Position numbers and translations under genes: made by a program. Source: Streptomyces sp. ADI95-17 (GTDB taxonomy: Bacteria; Actinomycetota; Actinomycetes; Streptomycetales; Streptomycetaceae). Taken from it: DNA of 64,000 nt. Of this stretch, positions 33,457 through 41,539 are shown piece by piece. Every line of letters starts with the position of its first letter. Position 1 is the first letter of the stretch. The notes under the pieces were generated by a model, which made no database searches, was not told the origin of the DNA, and saw nothing but the letters and a program-made list of their open reading frames with translations. The DNA lies in the NCBI RefSeq assembly GCF_003846175.1, contig NZ_ML123054.1:45855-109854 (forward strand). The letters are read 5' to 3'.

Positions 33457-34761
33457 ATGAAGCTGTCTGCCCGAATTGCCGCCCCGGCCGCGGCGCTTGT
33501 GCTGGCGGGTCTCACCGCCACCGCCTGTGCGCCGCAGACCTCCGACACCGGAGCCAAGGGGGACGAGAAGACCGGCACGCTGCGTGTCTGGCTCTTCCAG
33601 GAAGTCGGCAACAAGCCCAAGGAACAGGTCGTCGACGCGGCGGTCGCCGGCTTCGAGAAGGCCCACAAGGGTGCGGAGGTCGAGGTCGAGTACATACCGG
33701 TCGACACCCGTGCCCAGCGCATCAAGGCGGCGTTCAACGACCCCAGGAGCGCCCCGGACCTCATCGAGTACGGCAACACCGACACCGCCGGATACGTCAA
33801 GGACGGCGGACTCGCCGACGTGAGCGCCGAGTTCGCCGCCTGGGACGAGGCCAAGGACACCGACCCGACCGCCAAGCAGTCCGTGACGGTCGGCGGCAAG
33901 GTCTACGGAGCGCCGCTCTTCGTCGGCGTACGGGCGCTGTACTACCGCACGGACGTCTTCGATGAGCTGGGGATCGAGGCCCCCAGGACCCAGGCCGAGC
34001 TGATCTCCACCGCCAAGAAGATCCACAAGAAGAAGCCGGACCTGTACGGGCTCGCGGTCGGCGGCGCGTACACCTACGGTGCGATGCCGTTCATCTGGGC
34101 GGCCGGCGGCGAACTCGCCGACGAGAACGGCGGTACGTACAAGGCGGCCATCAACAGCGACAAGGCCCGCAAGGGCATCGAGGCCTACACCTCGCTCTTC
34201 GGCGACGACAACTGCCCGGCCGCCAAGTGCGCGGCCATGGGCGGCAACGCGACCGTCACCGCCTTCGCCTCCGGCAAGGCCGCCATGGCGATCGGCGGCG
34301 ACTTCAGCCACACGGCCGTGGAGGCCGGATCGGTGAAGGGCAAGTACGCGGTGGTGCCGCTGCCCGGTGTCGACGAGGGCTCCGTCGCCCCCGCGTTCGC
34401 GGGCGGGAACAACATCGGCGTACTGAAGAGCAGCCCGCACCGCACCCTCGCCGTGGACCTGATGAAGTCCCTGACCGGCAAGCAGACCCAGACCAGGATG
34501 TTCGACGCGATGGGCTTCCTGCCGACCTACACCGACGTACGGGAAGCGGCCGCGAAGAAGGAGCCGTTCGTCGAACCGTTCGTCAAGACCCTCGGCGCGG
34601 GAGCCAAGTTCGTCCCGGCCTCGCCGGGCTGGGGCCAGATCGACTCCTCGCTGATCCTGCCGACGATGTTCCAGGAGATCGTCAGCGGCCGTAAGGACGT
34701 GGCCGGGGCCGCGGACGACGCGGCGAAGAAGATGGACGCCGCGTTCACCGACGCGGGCTGA
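33457..34761 (+). CDS. ABC sugar-binding lipoprotein (probable chito-oligosaccharide/GlcNAc importer)
   Basis: This 434-residue lipoprotein has signal sequence MKLSARIAAPAAALVLAG, then lipobox LTATAC, and a family-1 binding-protein fold (LRVWLFQEVG, YGLAVGGAYTYGAMPFIWAAGG). It is the first gene of a four-gene operon with two permeases and GH20, so it probably binds chitobiose or related aminosugars. That substrate is inferred from the dre site and the hexosaminidase. There is no ATP-binding gene; a shared MsiK-type ATPase encoded elsewhere is usual in Streptomyces. GGTAGGGG precedes the start. Confidence 0.9.
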   Translation: MKLSARIAAPAAALVLAGLTATACAPQTSDTGAKGDEKTGTLRVWLFQEVGNKPKEQVVDAAVAGFEKAHKGAEVEVEYIPVDTRAQRIKAAFNDPRSAPDLIEYGNTDTAGYVKDGGLADVSAEFAAWDEAKDTDPTAKQSVTVGGKVYGAPLFVGVRALYYRTDVFDELGIEAPRTQAELISTAKKIHKKKPDLYGLAVGGAYTYGAMPFIWAAGGELADENGGTYKAAINSDKARKGIEAYTSLFGDDNCPAAKCAAMGGNATVTAFASGKAAMAIGGDFSHTAVEAGSVKGKYAVVPLPGVDEGSVAPAFAGGNNIGVLKSSPHRTLAVDLMKSLTGKQTQTRMFDAMGFLPTYTDVREAAAKKEPFVEPFVKTLGAGAKFVPASPGWGQIDSSLILPTMFQEIVSGRKDVAGAADDAAKKMDAAFTDAG

Positions 34762-34763
34762 CC

Positions 34764-35738
34764 ATGACCGCGAACACCACGGCGTACAAAGCGCCCGGCG
34801 CGCCCGGTGCGGGCGGCACGGCCCCGCGCCCGCTCCGGCGGCGCCGCCCGGCCCCGTCCGCGCGCCGCTCCGGCTGGACCCCCTGGCTCTACCTCCTGCC
34901 CGCACTCGTCCTGCTCGGCGGGCTGCTCGTCTACCCGATCTACCAACTCGGCCTGATCTCCTTCCTGGAGTACACCCAGGCCCAGGTCAGCGGCGGTGAA
35001 CCGGCCACCTTCCAGGGCTTCGGGAACTACGCGACGCTCTTCGGCGACGGCCAGTTCTGGCAGGTACTGCTGGCGACCGTGGTCTTCGCCGCCGCCTGCG
35101 TACTGGCCACCCTGCTCGTCGGGTGCGCACTGGCCGTCCTGCTGACCCGGATCAGGGCCCTGCCGCGGCTCGTCCTGATGATGGCCGCGCTCGGTGCCTG
35201 GGCGACGCCGGCGATCACCGGGTCCACGGTCTGGATGTTCCTCTTCGACCCCGACTTCGGACCGGTCAACCGGGTGCTGGGGCTCGGCGACTTCTCCTGG
35301 ACGTACGGGCGCTACAGCGCCTTCGCGCTGGTGCTGCTGGAAGTCCTGTGGTGCTCGTTCCCGTTCGTGATGGTGACCGTGTACGCGGGCATCCGGGCGA
35401 TCCCCGCCGAGGTGCTGGAGGCGGCCGCGCTGGACGGCGCCTCGCAGTGGCGGATCTGGCGGTCGGTCATGGCCCCGATGCTGCGGCCGATCCTCGTCGT
35501 CGTCACCATCCAGTCGATCATCTGGGACTTCAAGGTCTTCACCCAGATCTACGTCATGACGGGCGGCGGCGGCATCGCCGGCCAGAACCTGGTGCTCAAC
35601 GTGTACGCGTACCAGAAGGCGTTCGCGTCCTCGCAGTACAGCCTCGGCTCGGCGATCGGCGTCGTGATGCTGGTGATCCTGCTGGCCGTCACGCTCGTCT
35701 ATCTGCGGCTGGTGCGGCGTCAGGGGGAGGGACTGTGA
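34764..35738 (+). CDS. ABC sugar permease, MalF type
   Basis: This 324-residue inner-membrane permease has six main helices after a basic disordered N-terminus. The EAA loop that docks to the ATPase reads EVLEAAALDGASQWRIW. It starts two bases after the binding-protein stop and overlaps the next permease by four bases (GTGA). Confidence 0.93.
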   Translation: MTANTTAYKAPGAPGAGGTAPRPLRRRRPAPSARRSGWTPWLYLLPALVLLGGLLVYPIYQLGLISFLEYTQAQVSGGEPATFQGFGNYATLFGDGQFWQVLLATVVFAAACVLATLLVGCALAVLLTRIRALPRLVLMMAALGAWATPAITGSTVWMFLFDPDFGPVNRVLGLGDFSWTYGRYSAFALVLLEVLWCSFPFVMVTVYAGIRAIPAEVLEAAALDGASQWRIWRSVMAPMLRPILVVVTIQSIIWDFKVFTQIYVMTGGGGIAGQNLVLNVYAYQKAFASSQYSLGSAIGVVMLVILLAVTLVYLRLVRRQGEGL

Positions 35739-36583
35739 GCGCACGGACCATGCTGCGCGTCCGCCGGCCCGGCCGGCTGGCCGCCGAGGCCGCGGCCCTG
35801 CTGATCGCCGCCGCGGTCGCCTTCCCGCTCTACTGGATGGTGCTTTCCGCACTCAAACCGGCAGGCGAGATCCAGTCCACCGACCCCCGGCCGTGGACGC
35901 TGTCGCCGTCCCTGGACTCGTTCCGCCGGGTCTTCGAACAGAACGACTTCGGGCGGTACTTCCTCAACAGCCTGCTCGTCGCCGGCACGGTCGTCATCGT
36001 CTCCGCGCTGATCGCCTTCCTGGCGGCGACGGCCGTGACCCGGTTCAGGTTCCGCTTCCGGACCACGCTGCTGATCATGTTCCTGGTCGCGCAGATGGTG
36101 CCGGTCGAGGCGCTGACCATCCCGCTGTTCTTCCTGATGCGGGACTTCGGCCAGCTGAACACGCTCGGCTCGCTGATCCTGCCGCACCTGGCCTTCTCGC
36201 TGCCGTTCGCGATCTGGATGCTGCGCGGCTTCGTCAAGGCCGTCCCGGAGGCACTGGAGGAGGCCGCGTACATCGACGGCGCGAGCCGCACCCGCTTCCT
36301 GTGGCAGATCCTCTTCCCGCTGGTCTTCCCCGGCCTGGTGGCGACCAGCGTCTTCTCGTTCATCTCCACCTGGAACGACTTCCTTTTCGCGAAGTCGTTC
36401 ATCATCAGCGACACCTCCCAGTCGACGCTCCCCATGGCGCTGCTGGTCTTCTTCAAACCCGATGAGAACGACTGGGGAGGGATCATGGCAGCCTCGACGG
36501 TGATGACCATTCCCGTTCTGGTCTTCTTCGTACTCGTACAGCGCCGCCTGGTCTCGGGACTCGGCGGAGCGGTAAAGGACTGA
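35735..36583 (+). CDS. ABC sugar permease, MalG type
   Basis: This is the second, 282-residue permease subunit with EAA loop EALEEAAYIDGASRTRFLW and the C-terminal end ALLVFFKPDENDWGGIMAASTV in two segments, typical of MalG-like proteins. GTG 35735 overlaps the stop of the first permease. The longer in-frame ORF upstream is a shadow of that gene. Confidence 0.93.
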   Translation: MSARTMLRVRRPGRLAAEAAALLIAAAVAFPLYWMVLSALKPAGEIQSTDPRPWTLSPSLDSFRRVFEQNDFGRYFLNSLLVAGTVVIVSALIAFLAATAVTRFRFRFRTTLLIMFLVAQMVPVEALTIPLFFLMRDFGQLNTLGSLILPHLAFSLPFAIWMLRGFVKAVPEALEEAAYIDGASRTRFLWQILFPLVFPGLVATSVFSFISTWNDFLFAKSFIISDTSQSTLPMALLVFFKPDENDWGGIMAASTVMTIPVLVFFVLVQRRLVSGLGGAVKD

Positions 36584-36587
36584 CGCC

Positions 36588-38270
36588 ATGGACATGGACA
36601 CGGCCCCGACCTCCGGCCCGACCGCCGACGCGATCCCGGCACCCGACCTGATCCCGGCGCCCGTGCGCGCCGGCGGTGAAGGGCGCTGCGGCTTCCTGTT
36701 CGGCCCGTCCACCACCATCACGGCGGCCCCCGGCACGGAGAACACCGAACGCTGGCTGCGCACCACGCTCGGCGCCGCCTTCGGACTGCCGCTCGCCCCG
36801 GGCGGCGAACACGCCACCGACACCGTCCGGCTGGACATCGACCCGGCGCTGGAACCGGAGGGCTACCGGCTGAGCACCGGGACCGGCGGGAGCGTCGAGA
36901 TCACCGGAGGCAGCCCCGCCGGGGTCTTCTGGGGCGCGCAGACCCTGCGTCAGCTCCTGGGCCCCGAGGCCTTCCGCCGCGCACCCGTCAGCCCCGGCAC
37001 ACAGCGCGCGATCCCCTTCGCGGACATCGAGGACGCCCCCCGCTTCCCCTGGCGCGGCATGATGCTCGACGTGGCACGGCACTTCCTGCCCAAGGACGAC
37101 GTGCTGCGCTATCTCGACCTCCTCGCCGCGCACAAGCTGAACGTCTTCCACTTCCACCTCACCGACGACCAGGGCTGGCGCATCGAGATCGAGCGCTTCC
37201 CCCGGCTCACCGAGGTCGGCTCCTGGCGCTCGCGCACCAAGCACGGCCACCGGGCCTCCGAACTGTGGGACGAGACCCCGCACGGCGGGTACTACACGCA
37301 GGACGACATCCGCGAGATCGTCGCGTACGCCGCCGAGCGGCACATCCGGGTCGTCCCCGAGATCGACATCCCCGGCCACTCGCAGGCCGCCATCGCCGCG
37401 TACCCCGAACTGGGCAACGCGGACGTCGTCGACACCACCGCCCTCTCCGTCTGGGACACCTGGGGCATCAACGCGAACGTACTCGCCCCCACCGACAACA
37501 CCCTGCGCTTCTTCGAGGGCGTCCTCGAAGAGGTGCTGGACCTCTTCCCCGCCGCCACCTCGCCGTTCATCCACATCGGCGGCGACGAGTGCCGCAAGGA
37601 CCAGTGGAAGGAGTCGCCGGTCGCCCAGGCCCGGATCGACGAATTCGGCCTGGCCAACGAGGACGAGCTGCAGTCCTGGATCATCCGGCACTTCGACACC
37701 TGGCTCACCGCGCGCGGCCGCCGGCTGATCGGCTGGGACGAGATCCTGGAGGGCGGCCTCCCGGCGGGCGCCGCCGTGTCGTCCTGGCGGGGCTACGGCG
37801 GAGGCATCGCCGCCGCCGAGGCCGGCCACGACGTCGTCATGTGCCCGGAGCAGCACGTGTACCTGGACCACCGTCAGGACGGCGGCCCCGACGAGCCGAT
37901 GCCCATCGGCTTCGTCCGCACCCTGGAGGACGTCTACCGCTTCGAGCCCGTACCGGCGGGCCTCTCCGAGGAGGCGGCCCGTCACATCCTGGGCACCCAG
38001 GCCAATGTCTGGACCGAGGTGATGCAGAACCGGGCCCGCGTCGACTACCAGGTCTTCCCGCGCCTCGCGGCGTTCGCGGAGGTCGCCTGGTCGCCGCTGC
38101 CCGCCTCCGCCGAGCGGGACTTCGCCGCCTTCGAGCGCCGGATGACCACGCACTACGCCCGGCTCGACGCCCTCGGCGTCGACTACCGGCCGCCGGCCGG
38201 CCCGCTGCCCCGTCAGCAGCGGCCCGGAGTGCTGGGACGACCCATCGACGGGGTGCCCCCGAACGTGTGA
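36588..38270 (+). CDS. GH20 beta-N-acetylhexosaminidase, probably intracellular
   Basis: This 560-residue enzyme removes terminal N-acetylglucosamine from chito-oligosaccharides. An N-terminal GH20b-like domain (about 20-140) precedes the TIM-barrel catalytic domain. The catalytic Asp333-Glu334 pair is seen in HIGGDECRKDQW. No signal peptide is present: the start MDMDTAPTSG is polar. Hydrolysis therefore happens in the cytosol after import by the adjacent transporter. The gene starts four bases after the permease stop, so it is translated from the same mRNA. Confidence 0.93.
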   Translation: MDMDTAPTSGPTADAIPAPDLIPAPVRAGGEGRCGFLFGPSTTITAAPGTENTERWLRTTLGAAFGLPLAPGGEHATDTVRLDIDPALEPEGYRLSTGTGGSVEITGGSPAGVFWGAQTLRQLLGPEAFRRAPVSPGTQRAIPFADIEDAPRFPWRGMMLDVARHFLPKDDVLRYLDLLAAHKLNVFHFHLTDDQGWRIEIERFPRLTEVGSWRSRTKHGHRASELWDETPHGGYYTQDDIREIVAYAAERHIRVVPEIDIPGHSQAAIAAYPELGNADVVDTTALSVWDTWGINANVLAPTDNTLRFFEGVLEEVLDLFPAATSPFIHIGGDECRKDQWKESPVAQARIDEFGLANEDELQSWIIRHFDTWLTARGRRLIGWDEILEGGLPAGAAVSSWRGYGGGIAAAEAGHDVVMCPEQHVYLDHRQDGGPDEPMPIGFVRTLEDVYRFEPVPAGLSEEAARHILGTQANVWTEVMQNRARVDYQVFPRLAAFAEVAWSPLPASAERDFAAFERRMTTHYARLDALGVDYRPPAGPLPRQQRPGVLGRPIDGVPPNV

Positions 38271-38606
38271 TCCCGACCGCACCCGGCCGCCGGCCGGCCC
38301 ACTCCTGAGGAGCGGGCCGGCCGACGGTTTTTTTGTCCAGAACTCGCCCTGCCGGAACGGAACGCGGCACTCGGGCGCCAGAACAGAACAATCACCCACG
38401 AGCCATGCCGAAGAACTGCAATTCACACTCTGCGCCGAAGCGGGGTGAAACGGGAACATTCCCCTGATCAGGGATGGATACGCCCTTCGCGGACCCTCGC
38501 GTCGGTCCGATCCGAAGATGTGCCAGAGTTGCCACGTCCAGGCTTTGAGCACGTACCGTACGGCGAAACAGCCGGACAGCCGGGACACCGGGAAGGGGCA
38601 GCTGGG
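38271..38606. other. Intergenic region between the hexosaminidase and molybdenum hydroxylase operons
   Basis: These 336 bases hold a strong terminator (38291-38334), then a region with a near-palindromic GGGAACATTCCC at 38451-38462 next to CCTGATCAGG. It ends with the leader of the FAD-subunit gene. A TTGCCA about 80 bases before the start may be a -35 element. No coding gene is supported. Confidence 0.55.
38291..38334 (+). terminator. Intrinsic terminator with seven-T tract
   Basis: CGGCCGGCCC (38291-38300) pairs with GGGCCGGCCG (38314-38323), and ACGG plus seven consecutive T follow. Such a long T run is uncommon in this genome and marks a clean operon end. Confidence 0.9.
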
Positions 38607-39500
38607 TTGACCACGCACGCACCGCAGGCGACGCAGTCCGTGACGCTGCCGGCCTCGCTCGACGAGGCCGTGGCGGCGCTCGGAGCCATGCCTGCCGCCG
38701 TTCCCGTGGCGGGCGGCACAGACCTGATGTCGGCCGTCAACAAGGGGCTGCTGCGCCCCTCGGGCCTGGTCGGCCTCGGCCGGATCAGCGAGTTGCGCGG
38801 CTGGCACTACCAGGACGGCCACGCCCTGCTCGGCGCCGGCCTCACCCACGCACGCATGGGACGGCCCGACTTCGCGGCCCTGATCCCCGCACTGGCCGCG
38901 TCGGCACGCGCCGCCGGCCCGCCCCAGATCCGTAACGCCGGAACGCTCGGCGGCAACATCGCCACCGCGGCCCCGACCGGCGACGCCCTGCCGGTGCTCG
39001 CCGCGCTGGAGGCCGAGCTGGTCATCGCGGGGCCGGGCGGCGCCCGGCGCGAGATCCCGGTCTCGCATCTGCTGGCCGGCCGCGACATGCTCGAACCCGC
39101 CGAACTCATCGGCTTCGTCCGGGTCCCTCTGCTGCACGCCCCCCAGGTCTTCCTGAAGGCCACCGGCCGCACCGGCCCCGGACGCGCCACCGCGTCCGTC
39201 GCGATCGTCCTCGACCCTGCCCGGCGCGGGGTGCGCTGCGCGGTCGGCGCCATCGCGCCGATGCCGCTGCGGCCGCTGGAGGCCGAACGCTGGATCGCCT
39301 CACTGATCGACTGGGACGGCGAACGGGGCCTGGCCCCCGACGCGCTGGCCGCCTTCGGCGAGTACGTCGCCGCGGCCTGCATCCCGGACCAGCCACCGTC
39401 CGACGGGGGCGAGGCGGTACCGCTGCCCCCCGCCGTACTGCACCTGCGGCGGACCGTCGCCGCGCTGGCCCGACGAGCGCTGGGGAGGGCACTGTCGTGA
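38607..39500 (+). CDS. FAD-binding subunit of a molybdenum hydroxylase (CoxM/XdhB-like)
   Basis: This medium subunit of about 297 residues passes electrons from the Fe-S subunit to FAD. It has the PCMH-type FAD loops VAGGTDLMSAV and QIRNAGTLGGNIATA, then the CoxM C-terminal domain. TTG 38607 was chosen because GGAAGGGG lies upstream and the family start is close; the longer ORF adds residues without coding character. It overlaps the Fe-S subunit gene by four bases. Confidence 0.9.
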   Translation: MTTHAPQATQSVTLPASLDEAVAALGAMPAAVPVAGGTDLMSAVNKGLLRPSGLVGLGRISELRGWHYQDGHALLGAGLTHARMGRPDFAALIPALAASARAAGPPQIRNAGTLGGNIATAAPTGDALPVLAALEAELVIAGPGGARREIPVSHLLAGRDMLEPAELIGFVRVPLLHAPQVFLKATGRTGPGRATASVAIVLDPARRGVRCAVGAIAPMPLRPLEAERWIASLIDWDGERGLAPDALAAFGEYVAAACIPDQPPSDGGEAVPLPPAVLHLRRTVAALARRALGRALS

Positions 39501-41539
39501 GCAACGAGGACCACAACGATCAGCACGGGCAGCAGGAGCACCTGCGGCACGGGGGCTGGCAGCCGACGCCGCAGGGCGGCGAGTACGACGCGGAGGCGAC
39601 CGCCTTCGTCCACCTGCCGCCGGAGGACCTGGCGAACATCCCGCTGGCCGCGCCCGGCCACGGCTACGTACCGCCGATGATCGTGCCGCTGACCCCGGCG
39701 GCCGGGCTCGACCCGTCGGCCACGGGCAGCTGGATCGTGCAGACGCAGAGCCAGCAGGAGCGCGGTACGGGGGCGGAGCAGCAGGCCCCCGGGGCGGTGC
39801 ACTGGCCGGACCCGAACCAGCAGCAGGCCCCGAACCATCAGCAGGGCCCGTACGACTACGAGTACGAGTACCCGCAGCAGGCCCTCCAGGCCCCCCAGGC
39901 CCCCCAAGCCCCGCACGTCCCGCAGACCCCGCACGATCCGTACGCGCAGGAGCAGTACCGGGAGAACCCGGCGGCCACGGGCCAGTGGAACTTCACCGAG
40001 TCCACGGAGTACGGCATCCACACGGGTCAGGCGGGGCAGCAGGGTCTCGCCGACCACACCGCTCCCGCCGACCACACCGCTCCCGTCGACCACACGGCCC
40101 CCGTCGACCACACCGGGCAGCACGGTGGCCACTCCGACCACACGGGTCATTCCGACCACACGGGCCACACCGGTCAGTGGACGATCCCGGTCGCCGACGG
40201 TGATCTCCCGGAGGAGTCGGGCGAGTTCGCAGCCTCGGCCCTGGCCGCCCAGTGGTACGGGGACCGGACCCCGCCGGCCACGCTGCCGGGCGGCGCGCCC
40301 GCACCGTGGGCGACGCAGGAGCCGGTCCGGGAGCCGGCCCCGGAGCCCGTCGCGGAGCCCGCGATCGAGCCCGAGGCCGAGGCCGGGGCGGACCTCGCGG
40401 TCGATCCCGCGCTCCTGACGGACGGGGAGCCGGAGCACACGCCGGGGGCCGAGTTCGAGCAGGCACAGGCCGACGCGTCGTCCGTGACGTACGCGGACAC
40501 CCCGCACGCCCCCGAGGCAGTACCGGCCCCGGAACCGGCCGTGGCTGCGGAGGCCACCCCAGTACCGGATGGTGCCGCCGCCCCGCACATCCCGGAAGCG
40601 CCTTCCGAAGCCGTTGCCGACGCGGTCGACGCCGCCTCCGAGCACCCGGCGGAGGACGAGCGGGACCCGGAGCCGAAGCCCGAGCCGGTGTCCGAGTCCG
40701 AGGCCGCGCAGCCGGCGGCGGACGCCGAAGCCGCAGCGCCCCCGGCGCCGGTGACCGACCCCGACGCGGCCCCCGAGGATTCCCAGCCGGCCGATCTCCA
40801 GCCGGCCGATCTCCAGTCGGCAGATCCTCAGATGTCAGATCCCCAGGCGTCTGATCCCCAGGCGTCTGATCCTCAGGCGTCTGATCCCCAACTGTCTGAT
40901 CCCCAGCCGGAGGAATCCGGCCCGCTCGGCGTTCCCGACGACCACCCCGCCGCGTCCTACGTCCTGCATGTGAACGGCGCCGACCGCCCCGTCACCGACG
41001 CCTGGATCGGCGAGTCGCTCCTCTACGTGCTCCGCGAGCGCCTCGGCCTCGCAGGCGCCAAGGACGGCTGCTCGCAGGGCGAGTGCGGAGCGTGCAACGT
41101 CCAGGTGGACGGCAGGCTGGTCGCCTCCTGCCTGGTCCCCGCGGCCACCGCGGCCGGCAGCGAGGTCCGTACGGTCGAGGGTCTCGCGGTGGACGGCGAG
41201 CCTTCCGACGTCCAGCGCGCCCTGGCCAAGTGCGGTGCCGTCCAGTGCGGTTTCTGCATCCCCGGCATGGCCATGACCGTCCACGACCTGTTGGAGGGCA
41301 ACCACGCCCCCAGCGAACTGGAGACGCGCCAGGCGCTCTGCGGGAACCTCTGCCGATGCTCCGGCTACCGCGGTGTCCTGGACGCCGTCAACGAGGTCAT
41401 CGCGGGCCGCGAGGCCGCCACCGACCTCGCCTCGTCGGACTCCCCGTCCCCGGAGTCCGACGAGGCCCGCATCCCGCACCAGGCGGCCCCCGGCGCCGGT
41501 GGAGTCCAGCCGCACCCGCAGGACGGAGGCATGGCGTGA
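39497..41539 (+). CDS. [2Fe-2S] subunit of a molybdenum hydroxylase with a very long disordered N-terminus
   Basis: The C-terminal part, from about residue 486 of 680, is a standard CoxS/XdhC subunit with two clusters. C-x4-C-x2-C appears in GCSQGECGACN with a fourth Cys 11 residues on. The second cluster uses QCGFC and CGNLCRC. The N-terminal 485 residues are low complexity. They include Gln/Pro-rich stretches, DHTAPxDHT and HSDHTG repeats, a long Ala/Glu/Pro region and DPQxSDPQ repeats just before the domain. Family members usually have about 160-200 residues in total, so this is a striking extension. It is strongly acidic and has no signal peptide. GTG 39497 overlaps the FAD gene. Confidence 0.88.
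   Translation: MSNEDHNDQHGQQEHLRHGGWQPTPQGGEYDAEATAFVHLPPEDLANIPLAAPGHGYVPPMIVPLTPAAGLDPSATGSWIVQTQSQQERGTGAEQQAPGAVHWPDPNQQQAPNHQQGPYDYEYEYPQQALQAPQAPQAPHVPQTPHDPYAQEQYRENPAATGQWNFTESTEYGIHTGQAGQQGLADHTAPADHTAPVDHTAPVDHTGQHGGHSDHTGHSDHTGHTGQWTIPVADGDLPEESGEFAASALAAQWYGDRTPPATLPGGAPAPWATQEPVREPAPEPVAEPAIEPEAEAGADLAVDPALLTDGEPEHTPGAEFEQAQADASSVTYADTPHAPEAVPAPEPAVAAEATPVPDGAAAPHIPEAPSEAVADAVDAASEHPAEDERDPEPKPEPVSESEAAQPAADAEAAAPPAPVTDPDAAPEDSQPADLQPADLQSADPQMSDPQASDPQASDPQASDPQLSDPQPEESGPLGVPDDHPAASYVLHVNGADRPVTDAWIGESLLYVLRERLGLAGAKDGCSQGECGACNVQVDGRLVASCLVPAATAAGSEVRTVEGLAVDGEPSDVQRALAKCGAVQCGFCIPGMAMTVHDLLEGNHAPSELETRQALCGNLCRCSGYRGVLDAVNEVIAGREAATDLASSDSPSPESDEARIPHQAAPGAGGVQPHPQDGGMA

Noticed and set aside
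38445..38606. N-terminal extension of the FAD subunit
   Set aside because: The extra 54 residues look non-coding and a strong ribosome-binding site precedes TTG 38607.
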